DNA of 64,000 nucleotides from Micropterix aruncella (lineage: Eukaryota; Arthropoda; Insecta; Lepidoptera; Micropterigidae): positions 6,117,381-6,181,380 of the forward strand of contig OX155955.1 in the NCBI GenBank assembly GCA_944548615.1. The letters run 5' to 3'. This document shows positions 40,001 through 50,990 of the stretch, piece after piece. A model generated the notes under the pieces. It saw only the letters and a program-made list of their open reading frames with translations. It was not told where the DNA came from and made no database searches. Within the stretch, counting starts at the first letter, position 1. The number at the start of each line of letters is the position of its first letter. The position numbers and the translations under genes are program-made.

Positions 40001-42068
40001 TAGCTTTTCACCGTCTTCACTAGGGAAAGAAACTTAGACAAGTCTCGTATCGTCTCAGGAAAATGTAGTTTCATCTCGGTCTCGTCTCAGTCGGAACAGC
40101 CTCGTCTTGTCTTGCAAAACTTTAAGTATTATTTTGTCATAGTATTAATTTTGTAACCACCCTTATCCATGCTATATCACGCAAGTCCAGTCCTCTTTAA
40201 TCATGCCTTTTGCCTAATTTAGCCTTTTATTCCCAGGTAATAAGTATTTTTGTGTCCAGCTGTAATATTCTTCGAATGTTATGATCACCTATGGGGCCTC
40301 ATGAACGTTGAAAGGTTTAAAAAAATTGAATTATCTGATGCTGCTACGCTCTCGCGTGTAAATATTTCTTCAGTGCAAGAACAATAAACGAATTTCAGAA
40401 GGCGGCGCTCGTGCTATTTTATTTGCATACAGCCAATAATCGCGCTGCCCATGCGAACTGTAAAAGTAACAATAATCTAGAGCGGAAATAAAAAATGAGA
40501 TTAACGTGGGATTAAAAAGCGAAATGGACCGAACGACGAACGTAGCTGCTTTCTTACGTCATAATCACCACGATTAGTTGCTCGGTAGAATGACGTCACT
40601 GGACGATCTAGGAACCTGAATAGTGTCAAGCAATCGTGGACTATCGCGGTGGTTTAACATTATAAAATAATTTAATTTGTAATTCCCAAAGGTCTACAGT
40701 AAAATGGACAACATGTACAATTAAAAAGTCATAGACAAAAATCCAGTAGCAAAAAACTGATAATATTTACAATTTTAAATAACGATCTCTATCTCCTAGA
40801 GTAGTAGTACTTACCGTATCGTTTTTGATCTCGATTTCATTGCGTAGCATACATTACTATACATTATCACATACAATATGCCAGCAAAAGAGTCTATCAC
40901 TCGTCTTTAACATTCTAAGCACGCCAACGGAATACCCTCGCAAAGAATGGAGTCAAGTATTACGGCACTATCATTTGCATACAATATTATCGCACTTTCC
41001 TCTTCGACGGCCTTCGGAGCCAATTTAGGGCGAGGCGGCTAACCTGTAGCAATTGCCAGACCACCGTACAATGGACAGATACGAGGAGACGTGACAATGA
41101 CACCCAAATAAACACGGATTAAGATAAATCGACCGAATAATCCAGTCAAAAACGACGGCAGCTAGTCTCGAATAAAAGGCCCGAGATATACCGCATCGAA
41201 ACATGACGATCCGATCGAATGTAACGTACCTATATCATTTATTCTTAGGTACCTACACTTCGAAAAGTATAACGATGTAATACATGGAAATGTGAATGTT
41301 TCAACAAGGATTACGTATATAACGCGGACTGTGGTCCATAAGTATGAATTACCATGACGCGTAATGGTTTTGGCGTGACGGTAGTTACCGTGTCGTAATG
41401 TTAAAACATAATGTTATTTAATTACGTCGCGGCCTTGGGATCTCGCTTCTAACATGACGGCATGTAGTAGTATACGTACGGTTATAGTCGGACACAAGAA
41501 TCATGTTGAAACTTCAGTATACTGTTATTTCCGTATTAACCGCAAGGAAAATGCTCATACATTTAATCCAGTAATGGAATTTCAACAAAATTCCATGTCA
41601 TTCAGCAAAATTACATTTAAAACATAGTTATTCTGTATAAAACTGTACCTAATAAAAAAAATGGTTATGTAAGAAGCAATCCAATATTTTTCTCAGTGTA
41701 AATATTTCCATATACCTACATATATAATATTGAGGAATATATAATTACATAGAGCCAAGACTATCAATTGTCTATCATTCCAATAATACGATATTCGATA
41801 TAAAATAATGATATTGACGAAAATATACGATGGGAGAACCTTTTTTCCCCCGAATTAAGTAGACTTGTTTGATGGCTCAGTTATATTTACAAAGAGTTGA
41901 GGAATATTCTTGGTCCCAAAACGCTTTAATCGGCATACTATGCTCTCAACCACTTCATAATTAACTATGGTATATTTGGATGGGGCGACTGTGCTAAAAC
42001 CATATTGCATCCGCTTGAAGTAGCATATAAATGCACCAAATAAGTAATATGTACAAAGCCTTTTACAC
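40001..42068. other. unannotated stretch with one short dispersed repeat
   Basis: 40060-40115 is TCTCGTCTCGT-like. 40640-40682 is a diverged copy of the repeat at 2878-2930 (CTATCGCGGTGGTTTAACAT). I see no supported gene between 40700 and 42060. Confidence 0.45.
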
Positions 42069-42340
42069 GGCCCGTTGGCATAGTGGCTAGGTCGCCTTAT
42101 CTTATATTGTAAGGTTCCAGGTTCGATTCCCGACTGGATCACTATTTTCCGTTGGGATAAAATTAACGGAATTGCATTTCGATTCTCTCGATCTGATGCA
42201 ATAACAAGACACACACTTACACACATGTTACTCGCAAACATACATATAAACACTGAATAGAAGGGTTAGTTGTAAAATATGTTCGTATGATTATAAACCC
42301 GCCGATTGTGAAATTGCAAAATAAAGAGAAACAAACAAAC
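42069..42340 (+). mobile_element. tRNA-derived SINE, full-length copy
   Basis: The 5' 73 bases are tRNA-like: GGCCCGTTGGCATAGTGGCT contains box A (TGGCATAGTGG, 42076-42086) and GGTTCGATTCC is a perfect box B (42120-42130), the internal RNA polymerase III promoter. The body continues CCGTTGGGATAAAATTAACG, AACAAGACACACACTTACAC and AAACCCGCCGATTGTGAAAT, and ends in AAAGAGAAACAAACAAAC. Other copies: 54463-54740 (minus, nearly full), 59850-60070 (plus, lacking the tRNA head) and 44190-44265 (minus, 3' end only). Confidence 0.9.
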
Positions 42341-43499
42341 TTCAGTAAGTTTGTAAAAAATGCGCCAGTACGCATTTTTTGAAGAATTCCAAGTCCTTGC
42401 CGTAAGGCAATTATTATATGCCGTAGGTGTGCTGCTACAAACCCACTTTTGCAATAAGAAAAATTTACTTGTCCCACCCCCCCCCCCCCCCCTCCCCGTT
42501 ACTTAGGCCCTAGAAATCATGTCGAGCGTCGCGCGATTGAAGCAATTTTCATGACGCTTTTTATTAGAAGTTGTGTCTTTATTTTTATATTTATTTGTAT
42601 TTTTTGACAGACGTGTAGTGATATAACTGCACTATATTTAAAATTTTAAAACTGACTACATACTGGCGAAATATCGACGGACGAACGGACAGATTCGTCA
42701 CATAGGACTTTTTTATATATAAAAAGTCTAAAAGGTGTAACAATAATAAACTCTGATTTTTATATAATGACCTGAACGACGACTTACCATAAAAAAGCCA
42801 AAATGATATTTTATCACCATAATTAGATTCTGTGGCATTTCGGAAAACTCAAATCTGCTGATCGAGACGTACGATGATGTATGATCGTCCCCGCTCGCAC
42901 ATTTCGCTAGGAGTCACCATTTAATTTTGGTTGTTCTCTTCAATCAATCATTTACAGTTACAAAATGCAAATGGATGATTGTTTATACTGATTTCGCAAC
43001 GTTGTAGAGAGAGGTATTAATAAACTCTCCAATTATAATTACCCCCACAATTTCGTAGAAATAAGGCAGGTAATTCCTTAGCCATAAAAATTCAGTTAAA
43101 AATATGCCTAATGTGTCGTGTTTATTTTTTAATAATATCTCTAACACTTTCGCATTCCACGTGCGAATCTCAAACGAAAAGCGATGGAGAATGAAGTCAT
43201 CTCGTATACGATATTTTGTCTATTTAAAAATCCACCCTCTTCTCTCTGTCATTCTCAAAATTACGACCCAAAACGAAGCAAAAATTGTATATTAATTTAT
43301 AGAAATAAATGTATTCATACAATATACACTGCAACAACATATAAGAGAGCGATCTTATCTGATGAGAAGATAGTGGTTCCCCCGTATAAAAGTAACAAAG
43401 TAATTTGGATTTATTATAGCGCATTAAAAAAACAAATATATACAGATTTGTCTCTTATTTTGCCTCTCCTGAAAAGTATGCATGTAATGCTACTTTAAA
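42341..43499. other. unannotated stretch with poly-C run
   Basis: 42474-42495 is almost pure C. 42710-42730 is a short AT palindrome. Frames at 43104-43498 lack motifs. Confidence 0.45.
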
Positions 43500-43830
43500 A
43501 AGCTCCCAAGCTCCCAAAAACAGGATTAGGGGAACGCAACAACACGATTAGGGGACGTCCGACGCATACAGAGGAACGGTACGGCCCCAGGATGGACACG
43601 GGGCTGCGTCGAGCCCCGGCTCCAACCCCAGTTGACGACCGAAAACTTCCAATCAACACAATTTCCCGAATTTGCGCGATCTGTAATGCACATCCTCTGG
43701 CCCAAAGAACCATTGAACTGAACACCGGCAACGTATACTAATTCTTGATTATTCATAGGAATCGCCGGATATCTTCCTTCATCTGGATAGAGCCGAAATC
43801 CATCTCGGGCCAAATATTTCTAATGCCTAA
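43500..43830 (-). other. GC-rich block with an open minus frame, unidentified
   Basis: About 95 codons are open on minus (43813-43526), including IPMNNQELVYVAGVQFNG and VVNWGWSRGSTQPRVHPGAV. The neighbouring frame is also open to 43977. I do not recognise it. Composition differs from the AT-rich flanks, so it may be a captured or coding remnant. Confidence 0.25.
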
Positions 43831-44189
43831 AACGGCTCCAAATCTATCCCTTCGCCGCCGAAATCTATTGTAGCTCCAACTGTGTATATTCCAAGGGGTT
43901 GAAAAAATAAAACAACATTTATGTATATTTTTTTTCTGATCGTAACCCATGTTCCTTATCCTCTGATCGAAGTACAAGATGCTTTTTAAAATCCGTATTG
44001 GTTTTTATAAATTATCCTTATTTTTCCTAAGACCAAAGCCATTTATTTTAGACATTAAAAACCGATTTTTAATGTTTTAAGAGAACAGGCGCGCCATCTA
44101 TCACAGCCCAGTAGTATTCGATCCGCTGTGAATGCCAAAACCACGACGTGACGTCAAATGTCAAAAGCGCTTAGTTCGTTTCTTTACAA

Positions 44190-44265
44190 GTTTCTACTCT
44201 TTAATGTGAAATTCTACAATGGACGGGTTTATTATCATATGACAATCTCTTACAACCAACGCTTA
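44190..44265 (-). mobile_element. SINE 3'-end fragment
   Basis: GTTTCTACTCTTTAATGTGA, GGACGGGTTTATTATCATAT and GACAATCTCTTACAACCAAC match the 3' end of the SINE copies at 54463 and 59850. Confidence 0.7.
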
Positions 44266-44640
44266 GTTCCGAGGTGCGAAGAAAAAGGACGAAATCAGCC
44301 GTTTTAGTGTTGTCTTCCCCGGCGAAAAGTGCCGATTGCGTCACACAATGTAAAAATATTTCTGAAGAATATTGCAAGACGAGAAGATTTCTTCCAGGCA
44401 TCGTACCGTTTATTGCTTGTATGCCGTTAAAATTGCTCGCTCCTCCCGCGAAACCCAATTTGTGCACCAGAATTCATCAGTAAGTGAAATTTATCACACT
44501 ACTTCCATATTACATATACGTGGTTACGCATAACCTTCGTCCATGTGTCAGGCTGTGGCCTCATTGAAGGCGGCGTGACCTGCGCGGCGAGGTTTGCAAA
44601 AAAATGTAACTATGGGACTACTACAACATGAGCCATATAG
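44266..44640. other. unannotated stretch
   Basis: Mixed composition; the frame at 44274-44483 begins in sequence next to the SINE and has no motif. Confidence 0.35.
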
Positions 44641-45466
44641 ATGAGACTTTGCTGTCTTAATTTCTCGGTCTAACCGTGAAAGACAATGTTTTGATTAAAA
44701 CTTCTACCTTTATTATTCAATACGACCTATAGATGGGATTTCGCTGTCTTAATTTCTCGGTCTAGCCGTGAAAGACAATGTTTTAATTAAAACTTTTATC
44801 TTTAATATTCAATAAGCCCTATAGATGAGACTTTGCTGTCTTAATTTCTCGGTCTAACCGCGAAGACTCAATGTTTTAATTAAAAAATTTACCTTTATTA
44901 TTCAATAAGCCTATATATATAAGACTTCGCTGTGTTAATTTCTCGGTCTAACCGTGAAAGACAATGTTTTGATTAAAACTTTTACCTTTATTATTCAATG
45001 AGACCTATAGATGGGACTTCGCTGTCTTAATTTATCGGTCTAACCGTGAAAGACAATGTTTTAATGAAAACTTTTACCTTTATTATTCAATGAACCCTAT
45101 AGATGAGACTTCGCTGTCTTAATTTCTCGGTCTAACCGTGAAAGACAATGTTTTAATTAAAACTTTAACCTTTATTATTCAATAAGCCCTATATATGAGA
45201 CTTCGCTGTCTTAATTTCTCGGTCTAACCGTGAAAGACAATGTTTTAATTAAAACTTATGCCTTTATTATTCAATGAGCCCTATAGATGAGACTTCGCTG
45301 TCTTAATTTCTCAGTCTAACCATGAAAGACAATGTTTTAATAAAAAAAAAAACCTTTATTATTCAATGAGCCCTATATATGAGACTTCGCTGTCTTAATT
45401 TCTCGGTCTAACCGTGAAAGCCAATGTTTTAATTAAAACTTTTACCGTTATTATTCAACATAATCC
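44641..45466 (+). repeat. 92-bp minisatellite, nine units
   Basis: Units start at 44641, 44733, 44825, 44919, 45011, 45103, 45195, 45287 and 45379, so the period is 92 bp with one 94-bp unit. Each reads GATGAGACTTCGCTGTCTTA, ATTTCTCGGTCTAACCGTGA, AAGACAATGTTTTAATTAAA, then ACCTTTATTATTCAATGAGC. Divergence between units is low. The last unit runs directly into the mariner C-terminal relic, and the unit's ACCTTTATTATTCA end resembles the sequence there, so the array probably grew from the end of that mariner. Confidence 0.95.
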
Positions 45467-45474
45467 TCTTGAAC

Positions 45475-45702
45475 CTAAACACTTTTTATATCGTTCAATG
45501 TGGATCCTATGGAAATACCAGTTTGGATCTTTGTCATCAAAGTACTTGGAACGCCGGTATAGACCTCTTCATCTGATGAAAACCGATTGTCTTTAAGCTC
45601 TTTCTTCAGGTTAAGAAAGAAGAAATAGTCATTGGACGACACGTCTGGAGAAGACGGTGGATGTGTGAGCTCTTCGAAACCGTAATCCTTCAGTGGACCC
45701 AT
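45475..45702 (-). pseudogene. mariner transposase C-terminal fragment
   Basis: On minus, 45702-45520 encodes LKDYGFEELTHPPSSPDVSS, then NDYFFFLNLKKELKDNRFSS and DEEV. This is the mariner signature around the third catalytic aspartate (HPPYSPDLAPSDYFLF in intact relatives; here the D of SPD is kept and P/Y/L positions have changed), followed by the usual LK and FSSDEEV motifs. The first two aspartates and the DNA-binding domain are absent. It abuts the 92-bp minisatellite on the side of its own C-terminus. Confidence 0.85.
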
Positions 45703-45789
45703 GGCAACTTGTGTAAGTGTACAACGGTACGGACAGTCTCAACGTAACGGCGTTGTCTAACCAAAAGAAGACACTACAGCGACACTTAG
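45703..45789. other. spacer
   Basis: Nothing recognised; may be further decayed mariner sequence. Confidence 0.3.
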
Positions 45790-46036
45790 TTTTTACTTTC
45801 CCGGCCCACCAACCAACGAGGAGGTAAGATATTGTGAACGCGTAATATTTGTTTTTCGAGAAAAATACGGGAATATTTATTTAAAGCCCCCTCTGAGACG
45901 ATTAAGACCATTGGAAGTCAGTATGTTTGTAGGTGTGCATTCCTCCACGATAGAGCTGAAATTTGGCATGCTGGCATCGTTTGGTCATTTTCAAAGGTTG
46001 TGTTTGAAATCGGTCCATTAGGGGGCGGTCCATCAA
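45790..46036 (+). repeat. MINE-like repeat, copy 4
   Basis: TTTTACTTTCCCGGCCCACC, AACGAGGAGGTAAGATATTG, TGAACGCGTAATATTTG, TGCATTCCTCCACGATAG, GCTGAAATTTGGCATGCTGG and GAAATCGGTCCATTAGGGGG. The microsatellite position holds only GTATGTTTGTAGGTGTG. Confidence 0.7.
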
Positions 46037-46209
46037 TGGATAATATAAAAAACTATTTAGAAACAGTATAAATGTTTGTTTATCGTAAATCGTACCTTTA
46101 GTCTTTGGCTATCTTTACATATTAATTTATAGCAAGATTGGCCTGCCGATTCGTGGCCCAAAAAGGATTTCGATGGCCCTTCCATGGCTAGAGATTCTGC
46201 TTCATCATT

Positions 46210-46765
46210 TCCTTGTTTCCTATTGTATATGCGATTTTTGCTCAAGAAGCTCTTTGCGAATTCTATTGCAATAAGAGCTCGGCCATATCCCACGAGGAAG
46301 TACATCGGCATGACACCAGGAATAAAACCCTGTATCTCCAACCGTTCGTAGCACGTACTGCCAAGTTCCAGGCGACTAGTCGATACTTAGGCCTCAAACT
46401 TTTTAATAAATTGCCCGAAAGATTAAAAGAAATTAAAAACATCGATATTTTCAAGAGATCCATCCGAGTCTATCTGCTTAAAATCAACATGTATGCCCAT
46501 AACGACTTCTTAAAATATTTTAAAAATACATAGCATCGTATCTACCCATTTAATCTAATACATATTATTTACCGTTAATTGTTTTGTTGTAAACTGTTAT
46601 TATATAGTCTATGTTTTCGTAAATTGGTAAGTTTAAAACTATATATTGTATATCATCTCTTGTCTAAATTGAGTAACTAATTTAAGATTAATTACTGTCA
46701 TTCCTACACAATTGTATGGTTGTATTGGAAATAAATACCTTTTACTTTACTTTACTTTACTTTAT
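46210..46765 (+). pseudogene. LINE ORF2 C-terminus with 3' UTR and (CTTTA)n tail
   Basis: From about 46290 the plus frame encodes HRHDTRNKTLYLQPF, ATSRYLGLKLFNKLPERLKE and IDIFKRSIRVYLLK, the H.TR...G...FN.LP..+K......FK..+..YL signature that closes LINE ORF2, with a stop at 46531-46533. A 3' UTR follows and ends in a (CTTTA)n tail at 46738-46765. 5'-truncated. Confidence 0.75.
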
Positions 46766-46798
46766 ATTTCTTGTAACCAAAGGTCTTGCTTGCGAAAA

Positions 46799-47780
46799 TA
46801 TTTATTTATTTATTTATAACGTACAAGAAAAAAATACAAAGACATGCTTACTGTTGTACATGAAGAATAATTAAAAACAAACATTAATATAGCGAAAAAC
46901 ATAGCTCTATGCATATAAATATGCTAGCATATCCGATATGAAGCGAAATCGCACAACCGACTAGACCTAGAAGGTCTGTCTCTGGCTGTGTTGTGTTATA
47001 CCAACTGTATGTTTGTTAACTCGCGAACTGACGAATTTAATTAGTTTTCAAAGATTTCTAAATCTAACAAATGTGTTTTTTACACAAATTAAAGTAAAAT
47101 TTAAAGTAGAAAAAAATATGTGCAATTAAGGACAAAAAAAAGTAAACTTTACATTATATTCAATCAATTTAAGTGGAAAATAAGTAATAATGTATACAAA
47201 TATATGAATGAACACTAAATTGTAATATATATGTATGGAAAAATAATATGTAATATTGCACAATTTTACAAATACATATTTTTTGATACGCACCCTACAG
47301 TAGTAATAAGATCTTTAGATTTTGAACGCCCAATATTTAGAAGCCAGTTTTTTACTTTACCTTTAAAAGTTATATTATTTTTTACGTTTTTTGTTGATTC
47401 ACATAGTGAGTTGTAAACTTTCGGGGCGATAAAAAACATTGTCTTCGGGCAAATGTGCTTTTTACCTTTGGAATTGTGAACAATTCCTTTTCAGCATTTT
47501 TCGTTAACTACATTTGTTGACTTCTTGCTTTGTACTCTTTAGTTTTGTGAAAGCTTACAAGGCACTGCTTAATAAATAGCTGGCAGATATCCAAAACCTT
47601 AAACTCCGCAAAGAGCTGATTTGAACTGTACCGAGGAGGCTTTTTGTTTATGACTCTTATTAGTAACTTTTGTGCTTTTTATAGTCGGTCCATTGTTGTT
47701 TTTGTACATGAGTCCCACGCATAAATCTAAGCATTGGTTTATGTGGTACTAGATAGAAACAAATTCCGAAGTCCTGCATA
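46799..47780 (-). pseudogene. LINE ORF2 C-terminal region, (TAAA)n tail
   Basis: On minus, 47720-47520 encodes WDSCTKTTMDRL, a stop, AQKLLIRVINKKPPRYSSNQ and LFKVLDICQLFIKQCLVSFH-like text, the region after RT. 47460-47270 encodes PKTMFFIAPKVYNSL and ITFKGKVKNWLLNIGRSK, the last conserved motif. The 3' UTR ends in (TAAA)n, seen on plus as TTTATTTATTTATTTATAAC at 46801-46820. The family matches the LINE at 5337-6294 (WLLN.GR). Several stops make it inactive. Confidence 0.75.
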
Positions 47781-48187
47781 CGATTGGTTTTTACAGATTT
47801 CCGTTTTATGTATCATCCCCAAAATGAGATCAACGGACTGCTATTCTAGTCAATATGTGTGAATGTGTTTCGTAGCAAAAAAATATTTCTTAATAAGGTA
47901 CGGAACCTTCGGCGCGTGAGTAAAATTCGCATTCGGGTCATTTTATTTTTAATCAGTGTGGCCATAGCCTATTCGCCCCCTGGCCATATTGTGCCTTCGC
48001 TTAGCGTCTTCGAAGGATTGGCGGTGTAACGACAACCACAAAATGCCAGGTAGTCTCGCCTTTAAAAGCGTCACGGTAAAGTTATTGAAAGCGTTACCTT
48101 GCATCATCCACCTGTAACGCTCAAGATAAACAACCCTGACCTCTAAATTTCACCGCTGTTCGAAAATAGAAGCGAAAGGGTTAAAAC
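47781..48187. other. unannotated stretch
   Basis: Contains CGCCTTTAAAAGCGTCACGG and similar sequence of normal composition. Nothing recognised. Confidence 0.35.
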
Positions 48188-48735
48188 AGTCCACCATCTA
48201 GCTACGTCACAACCCGTTAGAGACCAACGCCTTACCGCGAGATAGCCAGTAATGTTACCTGGCGGGCGACAATTGCGCCCTAACTACCAATTGTGACCAG
48301 ATTTTTCCGGTCTCTCGATTGGTTCCGAGTTCGAGGTCGCTTGCGCGGTCCTCTCCCTTACGAAGCGGTGAAACGGTGTATACCGAATCTATCGCGGACC
48401 ACAACGTCCTTTGCCCGGCTTTCACCCAGGATCGGATGGCCGATGGTAATTTCAAGAGCAGTCGCCGTAAGGTCCGCAACCACCCGCGCTCTATAGGAAA
48501 CAGTACAGCTTCCAGACTTCTCCGACTGTTAGTCAGAGTGCTAATGGGCCCATGATGAGGTGGCCACGATGACCCATGTGTTCAGGGTCGGTCACACTCA
48601 CGGGTCAACACCCATCCGATGGCCTCCACGCATGGGGTGCGAACCTGGGTAGGACACTGGGTCAACCAGTCTCCCCTGGGAATCAAACCTCTGGCGCTCC
48701 TGGACGGTCTGCGCACCGAGCGGCGCAAGCCAAGT
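48188..48735. repeat. GC-rich 0.6-kb dispersed family, copy F (internally inverted)
   Basis: 48188-48540 is the right two thirds of the family on minus, from AACAGTCCACCATCTAGCTA to CGACTGTTAGTCAGAGTGC. From 48541 the left third follows on plus, from TAATGGGCCCATGATGAGGT to GCGCACCGAGCGGCGCAAGC. The parts are thus head to head rather than in the order seen in copies A, C and H. Confidence 0.8.
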
Positions 48736-49120
48736 AATATCAAATCTATATTGTAGGTGTATTTGATCTCTTTCACGTCCACCCATTCAGTATCCTTGTA
48801 TGCAAAGAAACTGCCGATATAAACACTGTCAATATTTGACAAATATATAAATGTATAAAAACATATTTGTATAAATATATTGTTATACACAAAATTGCTA
48901 AATATAACCCATCTCTTCGTCTCATTTGCATATAGCTTTGTGATTCGGAACGACTCGTGCCTCCCCCTGATTTCCGATGATTAGTCATGTTTCTTTTGAT
49001 GCAAAATAAACGTTGCAAATTGGGTATGTGATACTAAGTGACGGGTAATATATGTCATACAGAATTCCTTGTCACGATTTTCTTTATTTACGTACGTAAC
49101 TCGTGAGCAGACCCATCTAC
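48736..49120. other. unannotated AT-rich stretch
   Basis: Nothing recognised; AT-rich with TATAAATATAT-type runs. Confidence 0.4.
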
Positions 49121-50025
49121 ATAACAATACAATCAACTACTGTAGCAGGTAGGCATTCCTACTCTTGGATGCGTCACAAAATTAAATGCTAGAAATGTAA
49201 TTATTAGAAACATAATCATCATGATGGTTGTCATGGCTGTTATATTCATTATTATCTACATACAAATAATCAAAATATATTAATGTGATGTAATAGTCAG
49301 GGAGAATAATATATTAAAATAGAAATGCAAATTCTCTGTAGAATAATCAAGTAAAATTATTTTATTATCAATCCAGCAATATACCTTCGTATTTATTTAA
49401 AATGAATAAAAGTATAATAAATTATATGTGAATTAGAATGTCAGCTATCATAATACCATTATATTTAAAACTGTTTAAACATTTACAAATTTTACTATTC
49501 ACTAACATGGAAAATAAACTCAGAATTTTCAAACTCTTAAACCTATACCATAAATTGGGTTTTTTACCAAATTATTTACAATTATCTTTTTAAATTGGCC
49601 CTCTCCAAAGCTTTTCATCGCTCTGGAATCTTATTAAAGTAAGTTTTAATTTTGGTGAATAAAACTGAATCGCACTTTGTTAGGTCGCTGTCGGTTTATG
49701 TGGAGATTGGATTTATTCCTGGTATCGTGATGATGAAAATCACTATTCACCGGAACTTTTGCTAGGTGTCTACGTGCGTAAATAATATTTTGGTAGATGT
49801 AAGAAGAAAATAGAGTCATGATTCCTTATTCTACGAGTAGCGACTTACAAGAACTTCTTGGAGAGACTCTATATAAACTAAGTACATACCGCTCTTTTCT
49901 GGAGGAGAAAAAATCTTTTTGAATTTGATGCCATTCCCCAACACAGTAGCTCATACGTTAAAATATGCAAAATAAAGGGATTTAGCGGATTCAAAACGCA
50001 TACATTTCTTATCTAATATACTAAG
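49121..50025 (-). pseudogene. LINE relic of the family that hosts the Harbinger, uninterrupted copy
   Basis: Plus-strand blocks CAGGTAGGCATTCCTACTCT, TTGGATGCGTC, AAATTGGCCCTCTCCAAAGC, TGATGATGAAAATCACTATT, CAAGAACTTCTTGGAGAGAC and TTGATGCCATTCCCCAACAC align in order with 25720-26246 plus 28933-29340. On minus they encode decayed versions of the same ORF2 C-terminus, for example FNKIPER where the other copy has YNKVPTH across the insertion point. It has no transposon at that site and thus serves as the empty-site reference. Several stops and frameshifts; inactive. Confidence 0.8.
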
Positions 50026-50106
50026 AAAGGTGAGAATGGGATAGACCACTACCTAGATAAATGGACAAAGGAATTAGGAATTCGTAGTTTCGAAACGTTT
50101 TTTAAA

Positions 50107-50990
50107 GACACGTAAAATGTGTCGTCTGAAGCCGCGTTGAAGCACTGGCTCCCGTCGAATCACCAAAGTTAAGCAGCGTCGAGTGTAGACAATACAACGA
50201 TAGATGCCCGCCTACTTACTGCCCCGTGATGTTAAAGCCTGTTACCTTACGTACTGCCCAGACAGTACTTAAAAGTCAGTACAGAAAGACACTTAAAAAG
50301 TGTCGCCTGAAGCCGCGTTGAAGCACTGGCTCCCGTCGAATCACCAATGTTAAGCAGCGTCGAGTGTGGACAATACAACGATAGGTGCCCGCCTACGTAC
50401 TGTCCCGTGATGTTACAGCCTGTTACCGTACGTACTGCCCAGACAGTACTTAAAAGTCAGTACAGAAAGACACTTAAAAAGGGTCGTCTGAAGCCGCGTT
50501 GAAGCACTGGCTCCCGTCGAATCACCAAAGTTAAGCAGCGTCGAGTGTAGACAATACAACGATAGATGCCCGCCTACTTACTGCCCCGAAATGTTACAGC
50601 CTGTTACCTTACATACTGCCCAGACAGTACTTAAAAGTCAGTACAGAAAGACACTTAAAAAGTGTCGTCTGAAGCCGCGTTGAAGAACTGGCTCCCGTCG
50701 AATCACCAAAGTTAAGCAGCGTCGAGTGTGGACAATACAACGATAGGTGCCCGCCTACGTACTGCCCCGTGATGTTACAGCCTGTTACCGTACGTACTGC
50801 CCAGACAGTAATTAAAAGTCAGTACACAAAGACACTTAAAATGTGTCGTCTGAAGCCGCGTTGAAGCACTGGCTCCCGTCGAATCACCAAAGTTAAGCAG
50901 CGTCGAGTGTGGACAATACAACGATAGGTGCCCGCCTACGTACTGCCCCGTGATGTTACAGCCTGTTACCTTACGTACTGCCCAGTCAGG
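50107..50990 (+). repeat. 181-bp satellite of 5S rRNA-derived units (4.9 copies)
   Basis: Units start at 50107, 50288, 50469, 50650 and 50831, each exactly 181 bp apart; the fifth ends near 50990. About 105 bp of each unit resembles 5S rRNA: GCCGCGTTGAAGCACTGGCT, CCCGTCGAATCACCAAAGTT, AAGCAGCGTCGAGTGTRGAC, then GCCCGCCTAC and GCCCCGTGATGTTA. The segment equivalent to the second half of the 5S internal promoter (GGTCAGTACTTGGATGGGTG in functional genes) is replaced by ACAATACAACGATAG in all units, so transcription as 5S is unlikely. The other 75 bp is a spacer with CGTACTGCCCAGACAGTA. Units differ at only a few positions, so the array is young or homogenised. Confidence 0.92.

Noticed and set aside
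44641..45466. CRISPR array
   Set aside because: Repeats are contiguous 92-bp units with no unique spacers, and the genome is eukaryotic.
50107..50990. Ordinary 5S rDNA cluster
   Set aside because: All units lack the same promoter segment and the 5' end of 5S, so they are not expected to make 5S rRNA.
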